From a virus, in the IMG/VR virus record IMGVR_UViG_3300050013_000090, positions 1 to 20,392 of that record: 20,392 nucleotides of DNA; one strand, given 5' to 3'. Positions 11,991 to 19,024 of this stretch are shown in pieces; the stretch's first letter is position 1; every line of letters begins with the position of its first letter. The translations under genes and the position numbers were made by a program. The notes beneath the pieces were generated by a model, which searched no databases, had not been told where the DNA came from, and was given only the letters and a program-made list of their open reading frames with translations.

Positions 11991-12238
11991 TGGTTTTGGA
12001 AAAAGAGCTTGCCTACTTCGAGGCCCATAAGAGCGATCTACTCTCCAAATATCAGGGCCAGTTCGCGCTGATTTATGGCGATGAGCTGCTTGGGACGTAC
12101 ACGCGCTTCGAGGAGGCTTTCGAGGCAGGGGTGGCGCGGCTGGGCAACGAGTCGTTCCTAGTGCAGCCGATCGTCGAGAACGCAGGGCAAGTTCAGTTCC
12201 CTGCCCTCGCCGTTGGGTTGCTTCGTGCCCATCCATAA
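11990..12238 (+). CDS. Conserved bacterial protein (LEKELAYFEAHKSDLL family), partner of a retropepsin-like gene
   Basis: The 82-residue protein (MVLEKELAYFEAHKSDLLSK, then GQFALIYGDELLGTYTRFEE, AFEAGVARLGNESFLVQPIV) matches a widespread bacterial family I know as 'LEKELxTYExhxxxLLaxxGkFVLIxGdexvGtydtyeDAlxAGyxrFGlepFLVkqI'. That gene commonly precedes an aspartyl-protease-like ORF, as here. The start is the ATG of the TGATG overlap with the upstream gene. The C terminus (NAGQVQFPALAVGLLRAHP) is a few residues longer than usual. The role in bacteria is unknown to me; conserved pairing suggests a shared function with the downstream gene. Confidence 0.8.
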   Translation: MVLEKELAYFEAHKSDLLSKYQGQFALIYGDELLGTYTRFEEAFEAGVARLGNESFLVQPIVENAGQVQFPALAVGLLRAHP

Positions 12239-12452
12239 CCAGTTCATCGCACCAGGCCCGGGCCAGCCACCCAATTCGCAGGCTCTTCTGGAGGTGGGCG
12301 CCTGCGTGGTCGCCGAAGTTCATGTTCCGCCCCAGATCGCCGAGGTTCTAGAAAAGGAAGGAAGTCCCGTCCCGGCGTCGCAAAGCGGCTTCAGTTCGGG
12401 TTGGACTTGCGACGGCAGCTCGCTTGACGAGCCGTGCCCGTGCCTGGCATAA
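12225..12452 (+). pseudogene. Retropepsin-like aspartyl protease remnant, broken at the DTG active site
   Basis: GTG 12225 (overlapping the previous gene by 14 bp) reads VPIHNQFIAPGPGQPPNSQA and then VGACVVAEVHVPPQIAEVLE, SPVPASQSGF. This is the N-terminal strand region of the small bacterial retropepsin-like family, in which 'GP.l.v.i.vP..la..l.a.G.pvPaP..G.ALiDTGAs' is expected. At that point the frame reads SSGWTCDGSSLDEPCPCLA and stops. LD (ttg gac) and GSSLDEP are visible but in different frames, so the catalytic Asp-Thr-Gly is lost by small indels. The remaining 100 or so residues of the protease are absent. Confidence 0.6.
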
Positions 12453-12453
12453 T
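12424..12453 (+). promoter_or_regulatory. Sigma70-type promoter TTGACG-N18-CATAAT
   Basis: TTGACG (12424-12429), an 18-bp spacer, and CATAAT (12448-12453) preceded by TGG (extended -10). Transcription would begin near 12460 and serve the small genes at 12504 and 12559. AAGGAG follows at 12463. Confidence 0.55.
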
Positions 12454-12503
12454 GGGGTACTAAGGAGAGTGACCCTCCGGCTGCGAATTGGTGGCCAGAA
12501 CAG

Positions 12504-12569
12504 ATGGGCAAGTGTCGGGTCTGCGGTGGCGACCTACTAGATCCAGACAAGGATCACGATGGCCGATAA
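12504..12569 (+). CDS. Possible 21-residue CxxC peptide
   Basis: ATG 12504 encodes MGKCRVCGGDLLDPDKDHDG R and stops 11 bp inside the next gene. One zinc knuckle (CRVCGG) resembles CHECGG in the next gene, as if it were a truncated relative or a leader peptide. Confidence 0.4.
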   Translation: MGKCRVCGGDLLDPDKDHDGR

Positions 12570-12744
12570 CGAGCCCGGCGTCGGAGACTGGCGCGGTGAG
12601 TGTCACGAGTGTGGTGGCGAACTACATGGCACGAGTTCGGTGGTCTGCGATCGGTGCGCGCATGGGCATGATCTAGACAGACATAGACGAGAGACCCAGG
12701 TGGCAAGGAGACAGAGACACACGGGTAGAGGCGAGAGCCACTAG
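12559..12744 (+). CDS. 61-residue zinc-ribbon phage protein
   Basis: The protein starts MADNEPGVGDWRGECHECGG and continues to TSSVVCDRCAHGHDLDRH, with two CxxC pairs (C15/C18 and C30/C33) forming a zinc ribbon. After residue 40 the sequence becomes Arg/Gln-rich (RRETQVARRQRHTGRGESH), which looks unlike a folded tail. The +1 frame stays open for 79 codons from 12677, suggesting that the true C terminus may lie in that frame. It follows the promoter at 12424. Function unknown. Confidence 0.65.
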   Translation: MADNEPGVGDWRGECHECGGELHGTSSVVCDRCAHGHDLDRHRRETQVARRQRHTGRGESH

Positions 12745-12913
12745 GGCACTGGGCGAGAGATCGGATAGGGCGGAGGCGATCGCGGATCGGGACGAGATAA
12801 GACAGAGACGAGATCCGGGCGACGAGAAAGTCTGGCTGGCTGCCAAGGACTCGCCACCCATTAGACGCATACCGGGTGGGGATACTCCAGGGAGATGGGT
12901 CCTCACTCATAGA
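12677..12913 (+). other. Open frame without a start, possible frameshifted extension of the zinc-ribbon gene
   Basis: From 12677 to the TAG at 12911-12913 one frame is open for 78 codons with charged, protein-like sequence (RVEARATRALGERSDRAEAI, ADRDEIRQRRDPGDEKVWLA, AKDSPPIRRIPGGDTPGRW). It has no ATG, GTG or TTG start and is closed upstream by TAG 12674-12676. It overlaps the tail of the 12559 gene in the +1 frame. Many AGA codons argue for caution. Confidence 0.3.
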
Positions 12914-12922
12914 TTATGAGTC
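12906..12922. repeat. Perfect 7-bp inverted repeat ACTCATA-GAT-TATGAGT
   Basis: ACTCATA (12906-12912), loop GAT, TATGAGT (12916-12922). It is AT-rich, so it is a better candidate for an operator or regulator site than for a strong terminator. No T-tract follows. Confidence 0.6.
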
Positions 12923-12935
12923 TCTGCGCATAAAG

Positions 12936-12961
12936 TAACTCACGGGCACAGGTAACTCACA
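12936..12961 (+). repeat. Direct repeat GTAACTCAC, 17-bp period
   Basis: Copies at 12936-12944 and 12953-12961. They lie between the two palindromes and may be protein-binding half sites. Confidence 0.5.
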
Positions 12962-12985
12962 GCGATTGAGATCAACCCGGCTGGC

Positions 12986-13003
12986 GATAAGAACTCTTAT
13001 CGT
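12986..13003. repeat. Perfect 7-bp inverted repeat CGATAAG-AACT-CTTATCG
   Basis: CGATAAG (12986-12992), loop AACT, CTTATCG (12997-13003). It could form an operator palindrome or a hairpin. No downstream U-rich tract is seen. Confidence 0.6.
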
Positions 13004-13287
13004 GAACTCCAGAGGCTGTCTCGGGCCTCGCCGATGGCTGGTTCGGCCAAAGTTACCTAATCGATCTCGTCGTATCCGTCCTTACCGCTCCGAAATTTAC
13101 AGCTCCAAAAACTCGCCTTTAGGCCCGATTCGCAATAAGCCACTCTGACAAAAAGTATATCCCCGGCAATCCCGGCACTCGTGAGATCAAGTGCGCTGGA
13201 TAGCGGAGCAGCCAGTTGCACTCTTGAGGCACCTTCCCCAACAGCCGTTAGATTAGGTCGTCGTCTACTCGGAGGTGGTCTGCAAGC

Positions 13288-14958
13288 ATGAGTGGTGGCA
13301 CCTCCGTACTTGCGGACCTACTTGATCCCCCTGCGAAGCGGATCTATCGCACACCGGGAGCGTTGGCGAAGGCGCTGAACCCGAAGACGAGGCAGACACC
13401 CGCGCTGGACCTGATTGACGCGGAGTTGGTAGGGGTCGCGGAAGGGCGGTGTGAGCGGCTGATCATTTGCATGCCTCCTCAGGAGGGCAAGAGCACCCGG
13501 ATAAGTCGATACGGGATCCTGTGGATGCTGTACCGGAACCCCAATCTCCGGGTGGTGCTGATCTCGTATGGGGAAGAGATGGCGCGGCACTTCAGCCGAC
13601 AGATCCGGGGTGACATCACCACCTTTGACGGGACCGAAGGTTTGACGGATCTGGGCCTGCGGATTCAGGCCGACAGCCGAGCGGTGGGGAACTGGCGTTT
13701 GGCGCTACCGGCCCAGGGCGGTCTTTACGCGATTGGTCTGTACGGCTCGATCACGGGCAAGCCGGTAGACCTGTTGGTGATTGACGATCCAGTCAAGGAC
13801 TTCCGGGCAGCGGATTCAGAACTGCTGTCTGAGCAGGCATGGCAGACGTGGATGGCCGTTGCCCGACCAAGGCTGGCGCCCAACGCTCCGGTAGTTGTGG
13901 TGCTGACCCGGTGGCATGAGCAGGACTTGGCGGGGAGGCTCTTGGCCAAGCAGGCAGAGGATGAGGCGGCTGGGGTTGAGAATCACGACCGCTGGAAGGT
14001 GATCAACATTCCCGCCCGGGCTGACCATGACATTGAGAAGGGTGAGGCCGACATCCTGGGGCGCAAGGCCGGGGAGTTCATGATCTCGGTCCGTGGGCGG
14101 ACGCGAGAGCAATGGGAAGCGACCAAGGCCGCGACGGCTCCGAGGATCTGGACTTCTCTCTACCAGGGCCGGCCGAGTCCGGAAGCGGGGGACGTCTTCC
14201 AGAGAACGTGGTGGAAGCGGTACGACATCCCGCCGTGGACCAGGGAAGGCACCTCGTGCCTTGTTCCCGACGGCGAGCTGGTCCAGTCGTGGGACATGAC
14301 TTTCAAAGACACGTCTTCGAGTGACTACGTTGTTGGGCAAGTCTGGCTCCGCCGGGGGGCAGATGCCTTTCTGGTGGATCAAGTCAGGGCGCGGATGACC
14401 TTCACCGAGACCATCACGGCCTTGCAGTCGCTGACTGCAAAGTGGCCGCAGACCACTGCCAAGTTGGTTGAGGACAAGGCCAACGGCCCGGCGGTGATCG
14501 ATAGCCTGAAGAAGGAGATCGGCGGGCTGATCCCGGTCAACCCCGGCAAGGACTCCAAGACGGGCCGAGCCCGAGCGGTGAGTCCCTTCGTGGAGTCGGG
14601 TAACGTCCACCTTCCCACCGAACGGGTTGCCCTGTTCAATGTCGAGTCGCTGATCGAGGAGTGCGCCTCATTCCCCAACGGCGCTCACGATGACCAGGTG
14701 GACGCGTTGAGCCAGGCGTTGAAGAGGCTCCTGTTGCACGCAGTCAGTGCCCAGGCGGAGGCGTTCCACCAGTTGGCCCTGGAGAGACTCGCCCAGACGC
14801 CGTTGGAGGTTGTCCAAGAGGCCCGAGAGGCCCGAGAGCGTCTGGCGCGACCAAGGGCCTTGGTGCGGTGTCCGTCACCCCAGAATTTGAACAAGCACCT
14901 CTACCGGGGTGATGTCTGTGCCTTATGTGGGCAGGTGCGGGAGGCGGTGAGTGTCTGA
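13288..14958 (+). CDS. terL: Terminase large subunit (TerL)
   Basis: This 556-residue protein is the ATP-driven DNA-packaging motor and headful/cos nuclease. Walker A-like CMPPQEGKST (about 61-70, with GKST), Walker B DLLVIDDP (D166-D167), and motif ALPAQGGLYAIGLYGSITGK are typical of the ATPase. The C-terminal RNase H-like nuclease shows SWDMTFKDTSSSDY (D336), LVEDKANG (about 394-401) and HDDQVDALSQAL (D468/D469). It ends with an extra CxxC-type tail (VRCPSPQNLNKHLYRGDVCA, LCGQ) that may bind zinc. The ATG at 13288 has GGAGG about 12 nt upstream. No small terminase was recognised immediately before it. A short Zn ORF overlaps its stop. Confidence 0.95.
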   Translation: MSGGTSVLADLLDPPAKRIYRTPGALAKALNPKTRQTPALDLIDAELVGVAEGRCERLIICMPPQEGKSTRISRYGILWMLYRNPNLRVVLISYGEEMARHFSRQIRGDITTFDGTEGLTDLGLRIQADSRAVGNWRLALPAQGGLYAIGLYGSITGKPVDLLVIDDPVKDFRAADSELLSEQAWQTWMAVARPRLAPNAPVVVVLTRWHEQDLAGRLLAKQAEDEAAGVENHDRWKVINIPARADHDIEKGEADILGRKAGEFMISVRGRTREQWEATKAATAPRIWTSLYQGRPSPEAGDVFQRTWWKRYDIPPWTREGTSCLVPDGELVQSWDMTFKDTSSSDYVVGQVWLRRGADAFLVDQVRARMTFTETITALQSLTAKWPQTTAKLVEDKANGPAVIDSLKKEIGGLIPVNPGKDSKTGRARAVSPFVESGNVHLPTERVALFNVESLIEECASFPNGAHDDQVDALSQALKRLLLHAVSAQAEAFHQLALERLAQTPLEVVQEAREARERLARPRALVRCPSPQNLNKHLYRGDVCALCGQVREAVSV

Positions 14959-15118
14959 GATAAAGCTAGCCCCCGATCCCCTGTTCCCCGAGGGGAGTTG
15001 CCACGAACCCGACCCACTCGTCGGTGATCTCTGGTGCTTCTGCGGCTCTCCGGTAGAGGATTGTCCTGTCATCGGCCGCGCCATCGCCGCTGTACGAGAG
15101 GCGGAGCGCCCGAGCTAG
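14951..15118 (+). CDS. 55-residue Cys-rich zinc-binding protein
   Basis: GTG 14951 overlaps the terL stop by 8 bp and encodes VSEIKLAPDPLFPEGSCHEP, then DPLVGDLWCFCGSPVEDCPV and an Ala/Arg helix. C17, C29, C31 and C38 could hold a zinc ion. It is too short for a length-filtered ORF list but has a clear stop and a protein-like composition. It is convergent with the minus-strand gene at 15136-15369, ending 17 bp from it. Confidence 0.7.
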   Translation: MSEIKLAPDPLFPEGSCHEPDPLVGDLWCFCGSPVEDCPVIGRAIAAVREAERPS

Positions 15119-15135
15119 GCGCCCCGCCCTGTAGG

Positions 15136-15369
15136 TCAGCCCGGGACGAGTTCGCCCTCCGTCGAGAGGAACATCGGAGCCAGCCCGATCCTCATCGCGG
15201 CTTTCCCTACTGGCCACCAAGACTTCTGGTCGCAGGTGGGGCAGTGATACTCATACAGACCGTCCTCGGTGGGCTGCTCTGCTTCGCTGGGGATATCGTG
15301 GTTCTCATCGGCGCAGATCCGCCCAAGGATCTTCTCGGTCTCTTCGTCGGATAGTCTCCTGATCGACAC
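15136..15369 (-). CDS. Minus-strand CxxC moron-like protein
   Basis: Minus-strand GTG at 15369 is preceded by GAGGAG with 6-nt spacing. The 77-residue product begins (fMet)SIRRLSDEETEKILGRICA and contains EYHCPTCDQKSWWPVGK, a CxxC zinc knuckle, and ends TEGELVPG. It lies inside the packaging module on the opposite strand to its neighbours and carries its own extended -10 promoter (15410-15418). Such inserted, self-transcribed genes are typical of phage morons, often expressed in lysogens or to change the host. The specific function is not recognisable. Confidence 0.75.
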   Translation of the reverse strand: MSIRRLSDEETEKILGRICADENHDIPSEAEQPTEDGLYEYHCPTCDQKSWWPVGKAAMRIGLAPMFLSTEGELVPG

Positions 15370-15409
15370 CTGTCTCTCCTCTGGTCCCGGGTTGATTTCC
15401 GGCCTTTCG

Positions 15410-15418
15410 ATTATAGCA
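15410..15418 (-). promoter_or_regulatory. Extended -10 promoter TGC-TATAAT (minus strand)
   Basis: Minus-strand TGC-TATAAT about 41 nt upstream of the GTG at 15369; no -35 match was found, consistent with an extended -10. An AGCCC-cttat-GGGCT inverted repeat lies just upstream at 15426-15440. Confidence 0.6.
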
Positions 15419-15456
15419 CCCCCTGAGCCCCTTATGGGCTGGGTAGGAGATTCCGA

Positions 15457-18138
15457 GTGAGAATCGGCTCATTTGAGTTTGGCCGGGTCCGCAAGGATGC
15501 CCTGCCCCTAGTCACCCAGGGTGCTATGCCCGACCCCACCACCGAGCAGTCGATGGCCGCTCAGGGCCTCGGCCCGGTCATGCCGTTCTCCCCCGGAAGA
15601 CCCATCAACCCCTACCTGGCCCTCGGGACGGCCCCACGCGCCTACGATTTCCGAACCGGGCGCAACATAAATGTCCGTCCACGGTCGGATCGGTCCTCGT
15701 TTGACCTGCTGGCGGGGCTGACGTACAACTGGCCCGTGGCGGCCATGTGCATCGCACACCGGATCAACAGCTATAAGAGCTTCACGTGGTCGGTCGTCCC
15801 GATGCCCGGGGAGACCGGGAACAATGACCTCTTGATCCAAGAGGCGACGAAGATCATGCAGCGGCCGGATGGCAAGCATTCCTACATGTGGGTCATCTCG
15901 CAATACCTGGAAGACCTGTTCCGGTATGATGCCGCATGTCTCTACCGAAGGCGGGACGAGCTGGGCCGCGTGATCGGACTCAATGTGGTCTCTGGCCTGA
16001 CGATTGCGCCGATGCTGGACTTCTACGGCCGCATCCCCGACGCCCCCGCGCCGGCGTACATCCAGTACGCGAACGGGCTTCCCTTTGAGTGGTTCACCGA
16101 AGACGACATCGTCTACGAGCCGTTGAATCCCCAGCCGGATTCAGCATACGGCAAGGCCCCCATCGAGAACGTGATGATGGCCGCGAACACCGACATCCGC
16201 ATGGGGCTGAGTCTGCTGGACTACTTCACCGAGGGCTCGATTCCCGGTGGCATTGTCAACGCCTCGGCGAGCATCACGGACCCTGCGGCCCTTCGGGAGC
16301 GCGAGGCCGACTGGGATGCAGACCTCGAAGGCGACCAGGCCAAGAAACAGCGAGCCAAGTGGCTGATGGCCGACGAGAAGTTCACCGCCATCGACAAGAA
16401 GCCGTTTGACGAGAACGCATTTTTATGGAACTTCCGCATTGGCTGCGCCGCCTTTGGAGTAGTGCCTCAGGATTTGGGCATAACCCTGGATGTGAACCGC
16501 GCGACTAGCGATACGCAGATAGATATTCAAGAGAGAATTTCTGATCGTCCGCTCGGATTGCACCTGGACGGGATCTTCACCCGCTATTTACAGGACGATA
16601 GGGGATACCCCGTCGAGTTTCACACTAGTCTTGCCGCAGTGAAGGAAGACAGGTTGACCGAGGCCAACGCTTGGAAGGTCTACGTTGACGAGGGCGTCGC
16701 CTCTGTTAGCGAGATGCGCCAGGCGCTCTTGGGATTGCCCGAGGATGACGAACGTCCCGTCCCGCGGTTCATCATGACTGCGCGGGGCGGGCCGATCCCG
16801 ATCGCGAATCTCATGGCCATCGCGGGGCCGGTGAACCCCGACACGATGATGCCCGCGGAAGAGATCCCGCTATTGGACACTCGGGACAAGCCCCTCGAGG
16901 CTGCGGCCGGTTTACTTCCCGGCAAGACCATGAACACCCCCGGCGCGCTTGTGAGCACCTTCAACCCCGACGAGCCCGAGTTCCCGCAGGACGAGAACGC
17001 CGTTCCCCCCGCACCGACTACGATCGCTGCGGTCGCTAAGGCCGAGACTGCGGGGATCACCACGGAGACTGGTCTAGAGGGTGTGGACCTTCAGGGCCGG
17101 GATGAGGACGAGGAAGAGGAAGCCGAGGTCGCCAAGGAACTCTCCCGCTGGCGGGACAACGCCCGAGGCCGTGTGAAGCTCGGTAAGGCCCCCCGGCAGT
17201 TCGCGAGCACCATCCTACCCGTTCCGCTGTGGACGGCCGTCTGGAAGACACTGGAGCCCGCCAGGACCAGGAATCAGGTAGACCAAGCGTTCGAGGTGGC
17301 CAAGGCACAAGGCCCAAAAGCCCCTAGGCGCCTTCTGGATCAAATCGCGGCGCATTACGCACCGCTGATCCAGGCGGCGCTCCCGAAGGCCTTAGGTGGT
17401 CTGGACGACGCGATTCGGGCCTATGCACAAACCCAATCAGTTGTCAAGGCGCTACAGGCCGACCCGGCTGCGAGGCAGGCGGCGCGTGTCGCCCTGGCTG
17501 CTGCGGTCGTGGTCGATCCGTCCGCGCTCAAGACCGTGTTGCAGAACTTGGCCGCCGATGCTTACCTGGCCGGGACGCACACCGCTGCGTCAACCGGTCA
17601 GGTGCTCACCGCCTTCGGGAAGATTGACACCGCAATCGACTGGGACGCCTGGACCCCCGGTTCGGCTGCCGCCGCGCAAGCACTGAACGACCCGGGGTTG
17701 AATGCAGTCCTCGATGCGGCGGACCAGACGATCTCTGGACTGACCAGTAACACCATCGACCAGATCGGCACGGTGCTTGCAGATGGGATCTCCCAAGGGA
17801 CTTCAGTCGATGCCCTGGGGGTGCAGATCCGGGACTTCGTTGGAGGTGACGCCGACCGGGCGTTCATGATCGCCAACACCGAGACCTGCCGGGCGATGTC
17901 TCAAGCCTCGATGAACACCTACACCCAGAACGGGATCACCGGGGTCACTTGGTCGGGCGAAGACGATGCCTGCGACATCTGCCAGGCCAACATAGACGCC
18001 GGGATTATCGCCACGGGCGACGACTTTCCCTCTGGCGATTCTGAGCCGCCTGCCCACCCGAACGACAGGTGCAGCGTCAGCCCCGCCGACTTGCCAACCG
18101 AAACCAGCCAGCCGGATCAGTCCGGAGACGAGGAGTAG
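15457..18138 (+). CDS. Portal protein with C-terminal MuF-like domain
   Basis: At 893 residues the protein is a portal-MuF fusion. The N-terminal ~450 residues follow the HK97-type portal pattern (WPVAAMCIAHRINSYKSFTW, YLEDLFRYDAACLYRRRDEL, DDIVYEPLNPQPDSAYGKAP, and VDEGVASVSEMRQALLGLPE). Residues about 520-570 are an acidic linker (GRDEDEEEEAEVAKE). The C terminus has a MuF/head-morphogenesis signature: ADRAFMIANTETCRAMSQAS, then TWSGEDDACDICQANIDAGI, DDFPSGDSEPPAHPNDRCS, with C839/C842 and the closing HPNDRC. The portal is the vertex ring for DNA entry; MuF domains associate with it during capsid assembly. GTG 15457 follows GGAG with 8-nt spacing. Confidence 0.93.
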   Translation: MRIGSFEFGRVRKDALPLVTQGAMPDPTTEQSMAAQGLGPVMPFSPGRPINPYLALGTAPRAYDFRTGRNINVRPRSDRSSFDLLAGLTYNWPVAAMCIAHRINSYKSFTWSVVPMPGETGNNDLLIQEATKIMQRPDGKHSYMWVISQYLEDLFRYDAACLYRRRDELGRVIGLNVVSGLTIAPMLDFYGRIPDAPAPAYIQYANGLPFEWFTEDDIVYEPLNPQPDSAYGKAPIENVMMAANTDIRMGLSLLDYFTEGSIPGGIVNASASITDPAALREREADWDADLEGDQAKKQRAKWLMADEKFTAIDKKPFDENAFLWNFRIGCAAFGVVPQDLGITLDVNRATSDTQIDIQERISDRPLGLHLDGIFTRYLQDDRGYPVEFHTSLAAVKEDRLTEANAWKVYVDEGVASVSEMRQALLGLPEDDERPVPRFIMTARGGPIPIANLMAIAGPVNPDTMMPAEEIPLLDTRDKPLEAAAGLLPGKTMNTPGALVSTFNPDEPEFPQDENAVPPAPTTIAAVAKAETAGITTETGLEGVDLQGRDEDEEEEAEVAKELSRWRDNARGRVKLGKAPRQFASTILPVPLWTAVWKTLEPARTRNQVDQAFEVAKAQGPKAPRRLLDQIAAHYAPLIQAALPKALGGLDDAIRAYAQTQSVVKALQADPAARQAARVALAAAVVVDPSALKTVLQNLAADAYLAGTHTAASTGQVLTAFGKIDTAIDWDAWTPGSAAAAQALNDPGLNAVLDAADQTISGLTSNTIDQIGTVLADGISQGTSVDALGVQIRDFVGGDADRAFMIANTETCRAMSQASMNTYTQNGITGVTWSGEDDACDICQANIDAGIIATGDDFPSGDSEPPAHPNDRCSVSPADLPTETSQPDQSGDEE

Positions 18139-18141
18139 CAC

Positions 18142-18336
18142 ATGGCAGACGTAGCGGCCAAGGTTGCCAAGATGACCGAGATGCGTATCGGGGTCACCCG
18201 CTGCGGCTGTGGCGAGCCCACCTCGCACGCTAACACCCCATGCCCGCAGGGCGTGTCCGATCCCTCCGGGACGCGCGTCCTGCGCTCCTACCGCAACCCA
18301 CTCAGGCAGCTCGCCTGGAACCTCACAGGGAGATAA
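18142..18336 (+). CDS. 64-residue Cys-containing protein
   Basis: The ATG is preceded by GAGGAG (7-nt spacing), just after the portal stop. The product (MADVAAKVAKMTEMRIGVTR, CGCGEPTSHANTPCPQGVSD, then a basic tail LRSYRNPLRQLAWNLTGR) has CxC and a further Cys at about 34, so it could be zinc-binding. Its 3' end overlaps the end of the minus-strand endonuclease gene by 14 bp. Probably co-transcribed with the portal. Function unknown. Confidence 0.65.
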   Translation: MADVAAKVAKMTEMRIGVTRCGCGEPTSHANTPCPQGVSDPSGTRVLRSYRNPLRQLAWNLTGR

Positions 18337-19009
18337 GTTTCTTCGGGTTCTTCCGCCGCCAGACCATGCAGGCTCGGCAGTACCGGTAGTTGGGCTGAGA
18401 TGGCCTTCTGTAGGTGTTCTCAGGGGTGAACTCGTGACCTCGCTTACAGTGGGTCTTGGACGCCTGCCAGATGCCTTGCCGACCTGGCCGCGGGGCGCCG
18501 AGAACCGGGTGGGGGAATCGGGCGATAGCCTCAATGGCCTTGGCCCGTTTGGACTCCAACTTCATGTAGGGCACCATCGCCTCTAGCAGGGCGATGACGT
18601 CGTATCGACGGAAGAGGGTCCAGGTCCAGCAGTCACGACGCGGCTGGAGACCGCCGGCCTTGGTACTACGCCGATCGCGATAGACGCTGCCTCCGAACTG
18701 AGCAACCCAGTCGATGACCTCTTTGTCGGTCATTCCGATGCGGAGTTGGGTGTGGGACGGCCCAACGACAGAGATACTCCCCTCCCCATCAAACAGCCCC
18801 GCCAAGTAAGCCAGGTCCGTGGGCTCCGTTGGAACGCGATAGGAACTGGCCCACAACTCAGACGGTTTCCAGTCCGGGAACCGGCGATGAAGGGCACCGT
18901 AGAGAGCCTCTCCGTTGCGTCCGAGTTCTGCCGCGATGTGGCGGACTTTTTCGCCCGCCAGCACCCGACCCATTACCGCGTCGAGATCGTGACCTAGAGA
19001 TTTTACCAT
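18323..19009 (-). CDS. Free-standing LAGLIDADG homing endonuclease
   Basis: Minus-strand ATG 19009 gives a 228-residue protein beginning MVKSLGHDLDAVMGRVLAGE. An upstream ATG adding 27 residues would read through the promoter region and is rejected. Residues 10-47 are an HTH-like segment (GEKVRHIAAELGRNGEALYG). Residues 66-79 are the single LAGLIDADG motif (LAYLAGLFDGEGSI). Residues about 90-175 form the endonuclease core. The C terminus (CKRGHEFTPENTYRRPSQPN, then YRYCRACMVWRRKN) is a CxxC zinc-type DNA-binding module common in mobile endonucleases. It would cut specific DNA to copy itself into empty alleles. It is inserted against the transcription of the virion genes. Confidence 0.88.
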   Translation of the reverse strand: MVKSLGHDLDAVMGRVLAGEKVRHIAAELGRNGEALYGALHRRFPDWKPSELWASSYRVPTEPTDLAYLAGLFDGEGSISVVGPSHTQLRIGMTDKEVIDWVAQFGGSVYRDRRSTKAGGLQPRRDCWTWTLFRRYDVIALLEAMVPYMKLESKRAKAIEAIARFPHPVLGAPRPGRQGIWQASKTHCKRGHEFTPENTYRRPSQPNYRYCRACMVWRRKNPKKLISL

Positions 19010-19015
19010 AGCTAC

Positions 19016-19024
19016 AGTATAGCA
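19016..19024 (-). promoter_or_regulatory. Extended -10 promoter TGC-TATACT for a leaderless endonuclease mRNA
   Basis: On the minus strand TGC-TATACT ends 6 nt before the endonuclease ATG. The divergent gene at 19043 starts 33 bp from that ATG, with AGGAG at 19029-19033, so the two genes share one short intergenic region. Confidence 0.65.

Larger units (their letters stand above)
12745..13287 (+). other. About 540-bp non-coding region upstream of terL with palindromes and short repeats
   Basis: No start-led gene of convincing composition is present on either strand (the orphan open frame to 12913 is listed separately). The stretch is less GC-rich than its surroundings from about 12900. It contains two perfect palindromes (12906-12922, 12986-13003) and a direct repeat GTAACTCAC (12936-12944, 12953-12961). 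A possible promoter is TAGATT at 13249-13254, with GGAGG 12 nt before the terL ATG. A position just before the terminase is where phages often keep packaging sites, operators or promoters. Confidence 0.6.

Noticed and set aside
13816-14610. Minus-strand 264-codon ORF inside terL
   Set aside because: terL is certain from its motifs; the antisense frame is a codon-bias shadow.
17803-18534. Minus-strand 243-codon ORF over the portal C terminus
   Set aside because: Overlaps the MuF domain and the endonuclease; composition is a shadow (Gly/Arg-rich).
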